The translations under genes were made by a program, and so were the position numbers. Below, piece by piece: positions 19,634-29,093 of a stretch of 64,000 nt of DNA. The stretch's first letter is position 1; every line of letters begins with the position of its first letter. The notes beneath the pieces are model-generated. The model was not told the origin of the DNA, searched no databases, and was given only the letters and a program-made list of their open reading frames with translations. The stretch is from Vibrio sp. 05-20-BW147. GTDB lineage: Bacteria > Pseudomonadota > Gammaproteobacteria > Enterobacterales > Vibrionaceae. The stretch lies in assembly GCF_013369385.1 (NCBI RefSeq), contig NZ_SZTO01000016.1, positions 1-64,000 of the forward strand. Direction: 5' to 3'.

Positions 19634-20719
19634 GTGCCAGATAAACTAAAAATGAGTTCAAGCCACTGGGTCTTGATCGTCGCACTCTTAGCCGCAGGGA
19701 TGGCTTGCTATCTTCTTGTCGAGCCGTACATCAACTCCATTATCATGGCTTTCATTATTTCGCTGTTGATGTTTCCCATTCACGACTGGTTTGAAAGCAA
19801 AATGCCTAAACACCGCAATGTCGCGTCTCTGCTCTCTTGCGTTGTGTTAACCTTTATTATTGTTGTGCCTCTATTGTTTGTCTTCGCAGCTATCGTACAG
19901 CAAGGGTCTGTTTTTTCTCAAAACACCTATCAATGGGTCACGCATGGTGGCATACAACAAGTTCTTGGCCATCCATGGATTGTTAAGGGCTTGAAGTTAG
20001 TGAATGAGTACTTACCCTTTGACAATATTGACGCCAAATCGATTGCTGAAAAAATTGGTCAACTCGCCACCTCATTTGGTTCAAACCTTGTCGCCATCAG
20101 CGCAAAAATACTCGGTGACGCAACCAACTTCCTGATGGATTTTTTCTTGATGCTGTTTGTGCTCTTTTTCTTATTGCGCGATCACGACAAAATCATCAGT
20201 GCCATTCGGCATATTCTTCCGCTCTCGCGCAGCCAAGAAGATAAGCTATTGAGCGAGATTGAAAATGTTTCTAAGTCTGCAGTAATGGGCTCTTTTCTCA
20301 CCGCGATTGCACAAGGTATTGCTGGCGGTTTGGGGATGTGGCTCGCCGGTTTCCCAGGATTGTTCTGGGGCACCATGATGGGCTTTGCTTCCTTTATTCC
20401 CGTGGTCGGCACCGCGTTAATCTGGATTCCAGCGACCATCTACTTGTTCCTAACTGGCGAAACTGGATGGGCAATCTTCCTTACGATTTGGAGCATTGCG
20501 ATTGTGGGCTCGATCGACAATTTACTCCGCCCGTTCTTAATGCAAGGTAGTGCTGGGATGAATACTCTGATGATTTTCTTTTCGTTATTGGGCGGTATTC
20601 AATTATTCGGACTCATAGGCTTAATCTATGGCCCATTGATCTTCGCCGTCACCATGGTGCTCTTTAATATTTACGAGGAAGAGTTCCAAGGCTTCCTGAA
20701 TCGGCAGGATAATAGCTAA
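19634..20719 (+). CDS. AI-2E/PerM family membrane transporter
   Basis: 361-residue polytopic inner membrane protein of the AI-2 exporter-like (PerM, UPF0118) superfamily. It shows two N-terminal helices (about 10-50), a third near 60-85, a long cytosolic-periplasmic segment, then helices from about 155 and the conserved C-terminal part with [18 protein letters not shown] and the DNLLRPFLM motif. Members export small molecules or ions; the substrate here is unknown. The start is either GTG at 19634 or ATG at 19652, neither with a clear ribosome site. The promoter must lie in 19430-19633. Confidence 0.85.
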   Translation: MPDKLKMSSSHWVLIVALLAAGMACYLLVEPYINSIIMAFIISLLMFPIHDWFESKMPKHRNVASLLSCVVLTFIIVVPLLFVFAAIVQQGSVFSQNTYQWVTHGGIQQVLGHPWIVKGLKLVNEYLPFDNIDAKSIAEKIGQLATSFGSNLVAISAKILGDATNFLMDFFLMLFVLFFLLRDHDKIISAIRHILPLSRSQEDKLLSEIENVSKSAVMGSFLTAIAQGIAGGLGMWLAGFPGLFWGTMMGFASFIPVVGTALIWIPATIYLFLTGETGWAIFLTIWSIAIVGSIDNLLRPFLMQGSAGMNTLMIFFSLLGGIQLFGLIGLIYGPLIFAVTMVLFNIYEEEFQGFLNRQDNS

Positions 20720-20739
20720 CCCACACGCTACTTCACGTT

Positions 20740-20770
20740 GTGGGCAGAGTATGCGAGAATCTGCCCACTT
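20740..20770 (+). terminator. hairpin between the AI-2E gene and rsmC
   Basis: GTGGGCAGA (20740-20748) pairs with TCTGCCCAC (20760-20768), followed by TTTATTT. It is probably a weak terminator; its 3' end is 22 bases from the rsmC start. Confidence 0.6.
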
Positions 20771-20792
20771 TATTTCCAACCGATACCATCCC

Positions 20793-21815
20793 ATGTCTGC
20801 CTATACTGCCCCAAGCCAAATTGCTGAGCGCCAACTTGATTACTTTCACGGAAAACACGTTCTTGTCGCGGGTGAAATCGAAGATTTGTTTCCTCTCTCG
20901 CTCAGCAAACACTGTGAATCAGTCACTCTCTTTACGTCAAACTACAGTTACTTTCGTCAAATTGAATCTAACACTAACGTGACCAGCTACTTTGGCAGTG
21001 AATTTGATTCAGAAACAAATGCAGACTTATTGCTGCTTTATTGGCCGAAAGCCAAAGCGGAAGCAGAATACTTATTGTCGATGTTGATGAGCAAGTTGGG
21101 CAAAGGATGCGAAATTGTGGTGGTTGGCGAGAACCGTTCTGGTATCAAAAGTATTGAAAAAATGTTCAACGCCTACGGCCCCGTGAACAAGTACGATTCT
21201 GCGCGGCGCTGCTCATTTTATTGGGGACAGTGTATCAACCAGCCTGCGCCATTTAAGCAATCTGATTGGTTCCGCAGTTACGAAATCACTATCAATGAGC
21301 AGACACTAAGTGTAAAAAGCCTTCCTGGTGTCTTTAGTCATGGTGAGTTTGATTTGGGCAGTAAACTACTGATTGAGAGTCTTCCATCGTTACAAGGGAA
21401 AGTGCTCGACTTTGGCTGTGGCGCAGGCGTTATCGGAGCCTATATGGCGAAGAATAATCCTTCGATTCAACTGGAAATGTGTGACATTAACGCTTACGCG
21501 TTAGCCTCTAGCCAAGCAACATTAAAGGCTAATCAATTACAAGGCCGTGTTTTTGCTTCTGACATATACTCCGATACAGCGGATGACTATCGCTTCATTG
21601 TCTCTAACCCACCGTTTCATAGTGGTCTAGAAACAAACTACAATGCTGCGGAAACACTGCTTGGCCAAGCACCTCAGCACTTAAATCATGTCGGCGAACT
21701 GATTATCGTGGCCAATAATTTCTTAAAGTACCCACCCATTATTGACAAAGCATTCAGTAATTGCGCGACTCTAAATAAGACCAATAAGTTCTCGATTTAT
21801 CACGCAACGAAGTAG
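20793..21815 (+). CDS. rsmC: 16S rRNA m2G1207 methyltransferase RsmC
   Basis: 340-residue methyltransferase acting on G1207 of 16S rRNA in the 30S subunit. It has the tandem methyltransferase layout: a degenerate N-terminal half and a catalytic C-terminal half with [16 protein letters not shown] for SAM and the base-flipping motif NPPFHSG at about 272-278. I start at the ATG at 20793, giving [15 protein letters not shown]; the 14-codon upstream extension begins inside the hairpin loop at 20751. No clear ribosome site is visible. Confidence 0.93.
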   Translation: MSAYTAPSQIAERQLDYFHGKHVLVAGEIEDLFPLSLSKHCESVTLFTSNYSYFRQIESNTNVTSYFGSEFDSETNADLLLLYWPKAKAEAEYLLSMLMSKLGKGCEIVVVGENRSGIKSIEKMFNAYGPVNKYDSARRCSFYWGQCINQPAPFKQSDWFRSYEITINEQTLSVKSLPGVFSHGEFDLGSKLLIESLPSLQGKVLDFGCGAGVIGAYMAKNNPSIQLEMCDINAYALASSQATLKANQLQGRVFASDIYSDTADDYRFIVSNPPFHSGLETNYNAAETLLGQAPQHLNHVGELIIVANNFLKYPPIIDKAFSNCATLNKTNKFSIYHATK

Positions 21816-21825
21816 TTATTTAACC

Positions 21826-21853
21826 CAGCACAGCGCCTTGCTGTGCTGATTTT
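21826..21853 (+). terminator. rsmC terminator
   Basis: CAGCACAGC (21826-21834) pairs with GCTGTGCTG (21840-21848) around GCCTT, followed by ATTTTC. The short T run makes it a moderate terminator, isolating rsmC from chiS. Confidence 0.7.
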
Positions 21854-22060
21854 CAACACTCCATCGTCTCCTGTCGCGATTTTTGCGCCACTCTCCACGA
21901 ATTAGTGACAACTTACTTGTCAAAGTAAAAAAACTCGTTAATTTCGTTAAATTTGAATCCTTTTGCTCTTATTTTGCCAACACACTTAAGAGTAACTGAG
22001 CAGCATTGTGCATTCACGACTTCGATTCGAGTCCTTCTTCATTAACATTAACGAAATCGT

Positions 22061-25000
22061 ATGTTTAAGTTTTATCGCAAACAGAAGTTTAAACGTCTTC
22101 AAAGTACGCTGATGACTGCGTTTTTGGTGTTGAGCCTTACACCACTAACCATCACTGCCATTTTCTTTTTGCAATCACACAGTAAAGATCTACAAGAGCA
22201 AAGTACCTCTCACTTGCTGTCCGTTCGCGACACCAAACAGCAGCAAATTCTAGACTACTTCCAAGCTCAAGAGACCGAAGTAATGGGTTTTGTACGTTCT
22301 GAACTGGCTTATGCCAGTGGTGGACGTTTTTATGGTTTGGTCAATGCCTTTAAGAGCTTGGGCATCGACATAGAGCAAGCTCGAGATAATGCGCAGCAAC
22401 GCTATATCCAAGGCTCGGGTGACCAAATAAAGACATCTATTTTGCCTGAATCGAGCTCTTATGTGGGCAGCGAACGTTACCGCCTGCTCCATAAGCGTTA
22501 CCATTGGGCCTACTTAGAACTGCTTAAGCGTTCCGACTTCGATGACATCCTCTTAGTAGACTTAGATGGTAATGTCACTTACTCAATCTACAAACATGAA
22601 AACTTTGGAACAAACCTCAATACAGGTCCATTCAAAGACAGTATGTTGGGACAAAGTTTCCGTTTACTTGCAGCCGATGTCTCCGAGAAAAGGAAACAAA
22701 ATGAAGACTACACCCCTGTCTACATTTCGGATTTCTCAATAGAAGATGGCAAATCAGTCGCTTGGCTTGGCGCTCCTATAATTCAACAAGGGCATCTTCA
22801 TAGCTACGCGATGTTCCGGCTACCAAACAATGGAATCACCAAGTTAATTGCCGACATTAACAAAGATGCCGCAATGCATACGCTACTCGTAGGAAGCGAT
22901 CATCTTCCTAGGACAATGACAACAAAAGCCATCGACATCGAGAGCAGTATTGAGGTCGTCAATAAAGCACTTGAAGGGCTGACCGACGTTGGCACCTATA
23001 CCAATACCACTGGAGAAGCGACCATCGCTGCGTATGCACCTATTGCGTTGAAAACGCAGACTTGGGCGCTCGTTGTTCAACTTCCAGAAAAAGAAGCGTT
23101 TGCTCGAATCCATCAGTTAGAGAAGCTGTTTGTCATCGCGATGCTGATTGCGATCGTATTGGTGTTTATCTCCTCTCACTATCTGTCTAATTTCATCACG
23201 TCACCTCTTCTTAAACTTACTTGGGCTGCTGAACGAGTTTCTGCGGGCGATCTCGACGAGAGCATGATCAACACCGAACGAAAAGATGAAATAGGACGAT
23301 TAGCGGTCAGCTTTGAAAGAATGCAACGCAGCATCAGAGACAAAATTCAACTAATTAAAACTCAAAACGCCGAACTCGAGAGAAACCTGCAACTGATTCA
23401 AAAGCAAAACGAAGAGTTGCAACTTGCCGACAAACTAAAAGATGAGTTCCTAGCCACCACATCTCACGAGTTGCGTACGCCGCTGCATGGCATGATTGGT
23501 ATTGCAGAAACCTTGATCTCTGGAGCTAATGGGCCTCTCCCTTCCAATCAAAAATATCAGCTGGATATTATTATCAAAAGTGGTCAACGCCTTGCGACAC
23601 TGGTCGACGATTTACTTGATTATCATAAGATGCGTTACGGCAGCTTGGATATTCAAAAATCCGCCGTTAATCTTTCGAGTGCCACGAAACTCGTCTTGGA
23701 GCTATCCAACCACTTATTAGGCAACAAGACCCTTCGCATCATCAACCAAGTCTCTAACGATGTACCGTCTGTTTCCGCTGATCCACAGCGTTTAGAGCAG
23801 GTGCTGTACAACTTAATAGGCAACGCTATCAAATATACAACGGAAGGAAAAATCGTCATCTCAGCAAATTTGGTTGATGACAAAGTGCGAGTCCAAGTAG
23901 TTGATACTGGGCAAGGCATTCCAGCCGAACAACTGGAGCACATCTTTGAGCCATTAATTCAAGCTGGGCAAGATTCCGGCCGATACCGCCAAGGCGCGGG
24001 CTTGGGACTTTCTATTAGCCGACAATTAATTGAGTTGATGGGTGGTTCATTGTACGTGAGCAGCCAACCGATGGTAGGCACCACCTTCAGTTTTACCCTT
24101 CCACTGGCAACAAACGAAGAGGTTAACGCCGCTGAAGGAATGCTTCATCAGAATCACTTCCAAGCGCCAGAAAATAGTGAACTGGTTCACTTAGATAACT
24201 CTTCTTTACCTGAGAATCCAAATGGCGCATTGCTCGTTGTTGCTGATGACGAACCCGTCAACCTGAGAGTACTCGAAAGCTTCCTTAGAATCGAAGGTTA
24301 CCGAGTTAAAACGGCCTCTGATGGCCCCGAAACTCTTGACCTAATCAGTCAAGAAAAACCGGCATTATTACTACTCGATATCATGATGCCTGGCATGAGT
24401 GGCTATCAAGTATGTCATCAACTGAGACAACACTACGATATCGCAGAGTTGCCAATCATCATGCTCACTGCGTTGAGTCAGAGTGAAGACAGAGTACGAG
24501 GATTTGAAGCGGGCGCGAACGACTATCTGACCAAGCCATTTAACAAACAAGAGCTTGCCGCTCGAATCAAAGCGCACTTAATGGCGAGTAAGGCGGAAGA
24601 AAGACGATTGGAAAACAATCGATTAGAAGCCGAGCTTCATCAACGAGCGATGGTAGAAGCCAGTTTGCTTGAAACTCAGGGGAGACTGTTAGAACAGTTA
24701 GAGTCAGCACCAGAAGCCATCATCTGTATCCGTGAAGATAAGCGTATTCGTTTTGCCAACGACGCCGCATGCAAGCTATTCAAGCGTAGTTTGGAGCAGT
24801 TGAAACGTTCAAGTGCCGAAGAGCTTATTGCGCCGAAATACCTAACCGTTAAACAACAGCACTATTGTGGCAACATTGATATCTACGTTGATGATGTAAG
24901 GCAACATATTGAAACCGATATTTTGAAACTGCCTGAAGGTTCAGGGCTTGACGCTATGTTTATCTTTAACGTAGGTGGAGGAGCAACCGCTTCACGCGTA

Positions 25001-25450
25001 CACAACCTTGAGACAGCGGTGGAAGTGCTATCCAGTTATGCTTTCGATGGTGATAAAGAGCGCCTACAAAGTCTAAAAGAGCTTGGTGGTGAGTTTACAC
25101 GCCTCGCGGATAAAGCTTTAGGTACAAACAAGAATAAGCAAGAGCTAATGAGGGAAGTATTGGTCGACCTCATGACACACGCTCTTGACTATTGGGAGTC
25201 TGTAACAGGTGAGGATAAGTTTTCTTTTGCTGAGCAAAGTGGCCTATGGCGAGTATACCTAGACAGAAGCACATTACAAACACGTACTTTGGACAAGTAC
25301 ATGCGTATTGAAACTCTGCCCAAAACCCCTCGCTGGCGCACGGTGTTAAGCTCAATTGACTATATTTTGGATCATTGTAAAGAGCAAAGCCCGGAGCGAA
25401 CTTATATTGAAATGCAAAAAGACAAACTTCAACGTCTACTAACAAGCTAA
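22061..25450 (+). CDS. chiS: ChiS, hybrid sensor kinase and chitin utilisation regulator
   Basis: 1129-residue membrane-bound regulator that turns on the chitin programme in vibrios. Order: cytosolic start, membrane helix (about 15-38), periplasmic sensor, second helix (about 356-377), HAMP, HisKA with the phospho-acceptor H469 in TTSHELRTPLHG, HATPase (DTGQGIPAEQ, GAGLGLSIS), receiver from about 723 with the acceptor Asp at 773 in LLLLDIMMPGMSG, a PAS-like stretch near 870-905, and a C-terminal region of about 200 residues. In V. cholerae ChiS is held inactive by the periplasmic chitin-oligosaccharide-binding protein and binds DNA through its unusual C-terminal domain. The residue numbering of the His is the same as in V. 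cholerae. It directly precedes the operon it should control and ends at its own terminator. Confidence 0.95.
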   Translation: MFKFYRKQKFKRLQSTLMTAFLVLSLTPLTITAIFFLQSHSKDLQEQSTSHLLSVRDTKQQQILDYFQAQETEVMGFVRSELAYASGGRFYGLVNAFKSLGIDIEQARDNAQQRYIQGSGDQIKTSILPESSSYVGSERYRLLHKRYHWAYLELLKRSDFDDILLVDLDGNVTYSIYKHENFGTNLNTGPFKDSMLGQSFRLLAADVSEKRKQNEDYTPVYISDFSIEDGKSVAWLGAPIIQQGHLHSYAMFRLPNNGITKLIADINKDAAMHTLLVGSDHLPRTMTTKAIDIESSIEVVNKALEGLTDVGTYTNTTGEATIAAYAPIALKTQTWALVVQLPEKEAFARIHQLEKLFVIAMLIAIVLVFISSHYLSNFITSPLLKLTWAAERVSAGDLDESMINTERKDEIGRLAVSFERMQRSIRDKIQLIKTQNAELERNLQLIQKQNEELQLADKLKDEFLATTSHELRTPLHGMIGIAETLISGANGPLPSNQKYQLDIIIKSGQRLATLVDDLLDYHKMRYGSLDIQKSAVNLSSATKLVLELSNHLLGNKTLRIINQVSNDVPSVSADPQRLEQVLYNLIGNAIKYTTEGKIVISANLVDDKVRVQVVDTGQGIPAEQLEHIFEPLIQAGQDSGRYRQGAGLGLSISRQLIELMGGSLYVSSQPMVGTTFSFTLPLATNEEVNAAEGMLHQNHFQAPENSELVHLDNSSLPENPNGALLVVADDEPVNLRVLESFLRIEGYRVKTASDGPETLDLISQEKPALLLLDIMMPGMSGYQVCHQLRQHYDIAELPIIMLTALSQSEDRVRGFEAGANDYLTKPFNKQELAARIKAHLMASKAEERRLENNRLEAELHQRAMVEASLLETQGRLLEQLESAPEAIICIREDKRIRFANDAACKLFKRSLEQLKRSSAEELIAPKYLTVKQQHYCGNIDIYVDDVRQHIETDILKLPEGSGLDAMFIFNVGGGATASRVHNLETAVEVLSSYAFDGDKERLQSLKELGGEFTRLADKALGTNKNKQELMREVLVDLMTHALDYWESVTGEDKFSFAEQSGLWRVYLDRSTLQTRTLDKYMRIETLPKTPRWRTVLSSIDYILDHCKEQSPERTYIEMQKDKLQRLLTS

Positions 25451-25478
25451 TGTGACAGTACGTTGCTCCCACTTTCAA

Positions 25479-25507
25479 CGCCCAAATCGAGTGATTTGGG
25501 CTTTTTT
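25479..25507 (+). terminator. chiS terminator
   Basis: GCCCAAATC (25479-25487) pairs with GATTTGGGC (25492-25500) around GAGT, followed by seven T. It cleanly ends chiS and shows that the chitin operon downstream needs its own promoter. Confidence 0.92.
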
Positions 25508-25831
25508 TATCGCTTTGAAACGAACACACACAACGTTACTTCTTATTGGTACGGTAACGTGCCACACATGACCGAATCATCGCTGCCACAAGCGTTCTTT
25601 AATTAGCGTAGCCATGGCGTTTATCGCGTTAGACAACCAGTGCGTCCAGCCGGTATTCCCTTCTTATTTCATCTATATTCGTCTAGAAAGAACGATGATA
25701 GAAGCCCAGAGATTGCTGCAAAACAACTTTCTTTCCCGTGTAAAAAAACCACATTTGATAGGCCATCAAATTGTCGTTATTCATCAATCCAAGCTTTAAT
25801 CATAAGTAAATTGTGGACTTTTGAACCATAT

Positions 25832-25847
25832 TGCGAGATCTATCACA
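25832..25847 (+). promoter_or_regulatory. CRP-like binding site
   Basis: TGCGA-GATCTA-TCACA matches the consensus TGTGA-N6-TCACA in nine of ten half-site positions. It lies about 416 bases before the binding protein gene and about 110 bases before the candidate start site. Carbon control of chitin uptake by CRP would be expected. Confidence 0.5.
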
Positions 25848-25956
25848 ACAGAACGGCAGATTAAATTTCGGCTAAAAAATTAACGTAAATCTGACATGTG
25901 AGCGGGATCCTGATTTATCAAAAATGCGATGGTAACCTTAATATCATTAACGCAAG

Positions 25957-25982
25957 GAGTTAGTAACCACTAACACTAACTC
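25957..25982. promoter_or_regulatory. GAGTTAGT...ACTAACTC dyad upstream of the chitin operon
   Basis: GAGTTAGT (25957-25964) and ACTAACTC (25975-25982) form an 8-bp inverted repeat; an extra ACTAAC at 25969-25974 makes a nested dyad GTTAGT-AACC-ACTAAC. Half sites of the GTKAG/CTMAC kind recall SlmA sites, and SlmA is a known co-activator of this promoter in V. cholerae, but the spacing differs from the 12-bp E. coli consensus. It is a candidate operator only. Confidence 0.4.
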
Positions 25983-26262
25983 AGCAAAAACACCCAGTAT
26001 GCGACACACATCAATGTCCATTTTTTGCTCAAAAAACCAACTCAGATAAAAAAAATGCCGTTTATAACGGAGTTTTAAGTAGTTTTAACGTTTTTAACGA
26101 GAATGCCATTTGATTATTTTCTCGCTAACGTGTTTTCTTAGCCTTGCCTAAGGCCTACAGGCCACTTTGGTAACGAGTATCAGAGGTAGGTCTTGGAGAG
26201 TGTTTATCAATTGATGACATTCCAAACATTGTGAAATGAAAGCAAAATAGTAAGGAACAGCT

Positions 26263-27936
26263 ATGCTTGCCAATATTAAAAAAACAGCTCTAGCTACTGC
26301 AGTAATCGCTGCAGCTGCGACCAGCATTTCAGCACCAGCAGCAGCTCGCAGTGAGTTGACTGTAGTACCAAACTTTTACCCTACATTCGTCAAAAACTTT
26401 AACCCGTACTTGGCGACAAACCTTGCAACAACAACAGACTTCATTTACGAGCCACTTGTTGTTTTCAATGAGATGCACGGTAACACACCAGTAATGCGTC
26501 TTGCTGAAGACTTCCGCATGTCTGACGACCTAATGAGCGTAACTTTTGACATCCGTAAAGGTGTTAAATGGTCTGACGGTCAAGCGTTTACAGCGGATGA
26601 CGTTGTTTTCACTTACTCAATGCTTAAGAACAAGCCTGAGCTTGATCAACGTGGTATCAACAAGTGGGTAACAAGCGTTGAGAAACTGAATGACTACCAA
26701 GTTCGTTTCCGTCTAGCTGAAGCTAACTCAAACGTACCATACGAGATCTCAGTTGTTCCTATCGTTGCTGAGCACGTATGGAAAGATGTGAAAGATCCAG
26801 CGTCTTTCACTAACGAAAATCCTGTAGGTACTGGTCCATTTACAGTTATCGACACCTTCACTCCTCAGCTATACATTCAGTGTCGTAACCCGAACTACTG
26901 GGATGCTGCGAACCTAGAAGTAGACTGTCTACGTGTACCTCAGATCGCAAACAACGACCAACTTTTGGGTAAAATCGTTAACTCTGAACTAGATTGGACT
27001 TCTTCGTTCATTCCAGACATCGACCGTACTTACGCAGCAGCAAGTCCTAACCACCACTACTGGTACCCAGCAGCTGGTACTCAAGCGTTTGTTGTGAACT
27101 TTAAGAACCCAGATGCAGCGAAAAATGAAGCGTTGACTAACGTTGACTTCCGTCGTGCATTCTCAATGGCTCTTGACCGTCAAACTATCATCGACATCGC
27201 ATTCTACGGTGGCGGTACAGTAAATGACTTCGCATCTGGCCTTGGCTATGCATTCGAAGCGTGGTCTGACGAAAAGACTCACAACAAGTACAAAGGCTAC
27301 AACACTTACAACGTTGAAGGCGCGAAGAAACTTCTAGCGAAAGCTGGCTTTAAAGATGTGAACAAAGACGGTTTCGTTGACACCCCATCTGGTAAGTCAT
27401 TTGAGCTACTCATCCAATCTCCAAACGGTTGGACTGACTTCAACAACACAGTTCAACTAGCAGTTGAGCAGCTTGCTGAAGTAGGCATCAAAGCTCGTGC
27501 GCGTACTCCTGAGTTCGCAGTGTACAACCAAGCAATGCTTGAAGGCACTTACGACGTTGCGTACACCAACTACTTCCACGGTGCGGATCCACACCTATAC
27601 TGGAACAGTGCATACAACTCAGCACTGCAGGAAGGTGACGGTATGCCACGTTTTGCAATGCACTTCTACAAAAATGAAAAACTGGACAACCTACTTGACA
27701 GCTTCTACAAGACTGCTGACAAGAAAGAGCAGCTAGCTATCGCTCACGGTATCCAGCAAATCATCGCTGCGGATCAAGTGACTATCCCTGTCATGTCTGG
27801 TGCTTACATGTACCAATACAACACCACTCGCTTCACTGGTTGGTGGACAGAAGAAAATCCGAAGGGCCGTCCAAACATTTGGGCTGGCATCCCAGAGCGT
27901 CTACTACACGTACTGGACCTAAAACCAGTTAAATAA
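26263..27936 (+). CDS. cbp: periplasmic chitin-oligosaccharide-binding protein (CBP)
   Basis: 557-residue solute-binding protein of the DppA/OppA class (family 5). The signal peptide ends near residue 28 (SAPAAARSELTVVP), and the mature protein closely resembles V. cholerae CBP, including FIYEPLVVFNEM, VGTGPFTVIDTFTPQLYIQC and the C-terminal RLLHVLDLKPVK. It delivers (GlcNAc)n of two or more units to the inner membrane transporter and, when empty, silences ChiS. AAGGAACAGCT precedes the ATG. First gene of the operon, separated from the permease genes by 168 bases that contain a GC-rich hairpin, as often seen where a binding protein must exceed its transporter. Confidence 0.95.
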   Translation: MLANIKKTALATAVIAAAATSISAPAAARSELTVVPNFYPTFVKNFNPYLATNLATTTDFIYEPLVVFNEMHGNTPVMRLAEDFRMSDDLMSVTFDIRKGVKWSDGQAFTADDVVFTYSMLKNKPELDQRGINKWVTSVEKLNDYQVRFRLAEANSNVPYEISVVPIVAEHVWKDVKDPASFTNENPVGTGPFTVIDTFTPQLYIQCRNPNYWDAANLEVDCLRVPQIANNDQLLGKIVNSELDWTSSFIPDIDRTYAAASPNHHYWYPAAGTQAFVVNFKNPDAAKNEALTNVDFRRAFSMALDRQTIIDIAFYGGGTVNDFASGLGYAFEAWSDEKTHNKYKGYNTYNVEGAKKLLAKAGFKDVNKDGFVDTPSGKSFELLIQSPNGWTDFNNTVQLAVEQLAEVGIKARARTPEFAVYNQAMLEGTYDVAYTNYFHGADPHLYWNSAYNSALQEGDGMPRFAMHFYKNEKLDNLLDSFYKTADKKEQLAIAHGIQQIIAADQVTIPVMSGAYMYQYNTTRFTGWWTEENPKGRPNIWAGIPERLLHVLDLKPVK

Positions 27937-27953
27937 GTAGAAGTTCATCTCCC

Positions 27954-27976
27954 GCGGCGCGCATCCCGTGCGCCGC
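27954..27976 (+). terminator. intercistronic hairpin after the binding protein gene
   Basis: GCGGCGC (27954-27960) pairs with GCGCCGC (27970-27976) around a 9-base loop, followed by TATAAAATCC rather than a T run. It is probably an mRNA-protecting or partly terminating structure that lowers permease expression relative to the binding protein. Confidence 0.6.
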
Positions 27977-28104
27977 TATAAAATCCCTCTCAGACCTAGT
28001 TTGTTTATGGCGCCAGTCGTCAGGGGATTTTTCGCTCTGAATTTGGTCACGAGCGACCTGAAACCAGAAACAGGGAAAAAGTCTGGGTGAGTAAGGTGTG
28101 AGTT

Positions 28105-29091
28105 ATGGGTTATTTTTTAAGACGTTTGTCGTTCTATATGATTGCGCTGCTAGTCGCGGCAACATTAAACTTTATTATTCCTCGAGCAATGCCTGGTGAC
28201 CCTGTTACCATGATGTTCGCTAATGCAACCACGCAAGTGACACCTGAGCGTATTGAGGCGATGAAGAAGCTACTTGGCTTCGTGGATGGTCCTCTCTATA
28301 TTCAGTATTTCACTTATATCAAGAGTATTCTTAGCTGGGAACTTGGTACTTCTATCAAATTCTACCCACTGAGTGTGAATGACCTACTAGGCAGCGCATT
28401 TGGTTGGTCTCTATTCCTAGCAGGAACTGCGGTAATTCTTTCATTCTCAATAGGCTCTATTCTCGGTATTTTCGCAGCATGGCGTCGTGGTAGTAAGTAC
28501 GATGCATTCATCACTCCAGGTATGTTGATTATTCAAGCTGTACCTCAGGTGGTTATCGCAATGCTCGCGCTATTTATCTTTGCAATCGGCCTTGGTTGGT
28601 TCCCGACAGGCTATGCATACACGCCAGGAACTCTGCCAGATTGGACTAGCTGGGACTACTATAAAGACGTCGCTTACCACGCCATACTACCTCTTTTCTG
28701 TGCTTCTATCGTTCAGATCGGTGGCTTCTTGGTCAACATGCGTAACAACATGATCAACCTGCTAGCAGAAGACTACATCACGATGGCAAAAGGTAAAGGC
28801 TTGAGCGAAAACCGCGTGGTGTTTAACTACGCTGCGCGTAACGCACTATTACCTAGTGTAACAGCCCTATCCATGTCACTCGGTATGGCCATCGGTGGTC
28901 AACTGATTGTTGAAATCATCTTCAACTACCCTGGTTTGGGTAAAGTCCTGCTTGATGCAATCAACGCACGTGACTACCAAGTACTACAAGGCCAATTGTT
29001 AATCATGACTCTGTTTATGCTGTCATTTAACCTAATTGCCGACATGCTGTATGTCGTACTCGATCCTCGCCTACGCAAGGGAGGCAAATAA
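28105..29091 (+). CDS. chitin-oligosaccharide ABC transporter permease (DppB-like)
   Basis: 328-residue inner membrane permease with about six helices, beginning MGYFLRRLSFYMIALLVAAT and carrying the binding-protein-dependent transport motif in EDYITMAKGKGLSE (about 228-241), which docks on the ATPase. It is the DppB/OppB-like subunit of the (GlcNAc)n importer. AAGGTG lies before the ATG. The next gene starts two bases after its stop, indicating coupled translation. Confidence 0.92.
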   Translation: MGYFLRRLSFYMIALLVAATLNFIIPRAMPGDPVTMMFANATTQVTPERIEAMKKLLGFVDGPLYIQYFTYIKSILSWELGTSIKFYPLSVNDLLGSAFGWSLFLAGTAVILSFSIGSILGIFAAWRRGSKYDAFITPGMLIIQAVPQVVIAMLALFIFAIGLGWFPTGYAYTPGTLPDWTSWDYYKDVAYHAILPLFCASIVQIGGFLVNMRNNMINLLAEDYITMAKGKGLSENRVVFNYAARNALLPSVTALSMSLGMAIGGQLIVEIIFNYPGLGKVLLDAINARDYQVLQGQLLIMTLFMLSFNLIADMLYVVLDPRLRKGGK

Positions 29092-29093
29092 TC

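Larger units (their letters stand above)
25508..26262 (+). promoter_or_regulatory. 755-bp regulatory region of the chitin operon
   Basis: No credible gene: the short frames here lack ribosome sites and family features. Items seen are a CRP-like site (25832-25847), a possible -35/-10 pair TTATCA (25915-25920) and TAATAT (25939-25944) with an 18-base spacer, the dyad GAGTTAGT/ACTAACTC (25957-25982), the dyad CCGTT/AACGG near 26058-26070 and GGCCT/AGGCC near 26151-26162. If the promoter is near 25950 the leader is about 300 nt long. In V. cholerae this promoter is activated by ChiS with SlmA; I cannot assign ChiS sites by eye. Confidence 0.55.

Noticed and set aside
25614..25864. Two overlapping 61- and 74-codon frames upstream of the chitin operon
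   Set aside because: No ribosome sites, no domain-like features, and they overlap each other in different frames; treated as non-coding regulatory DNA.
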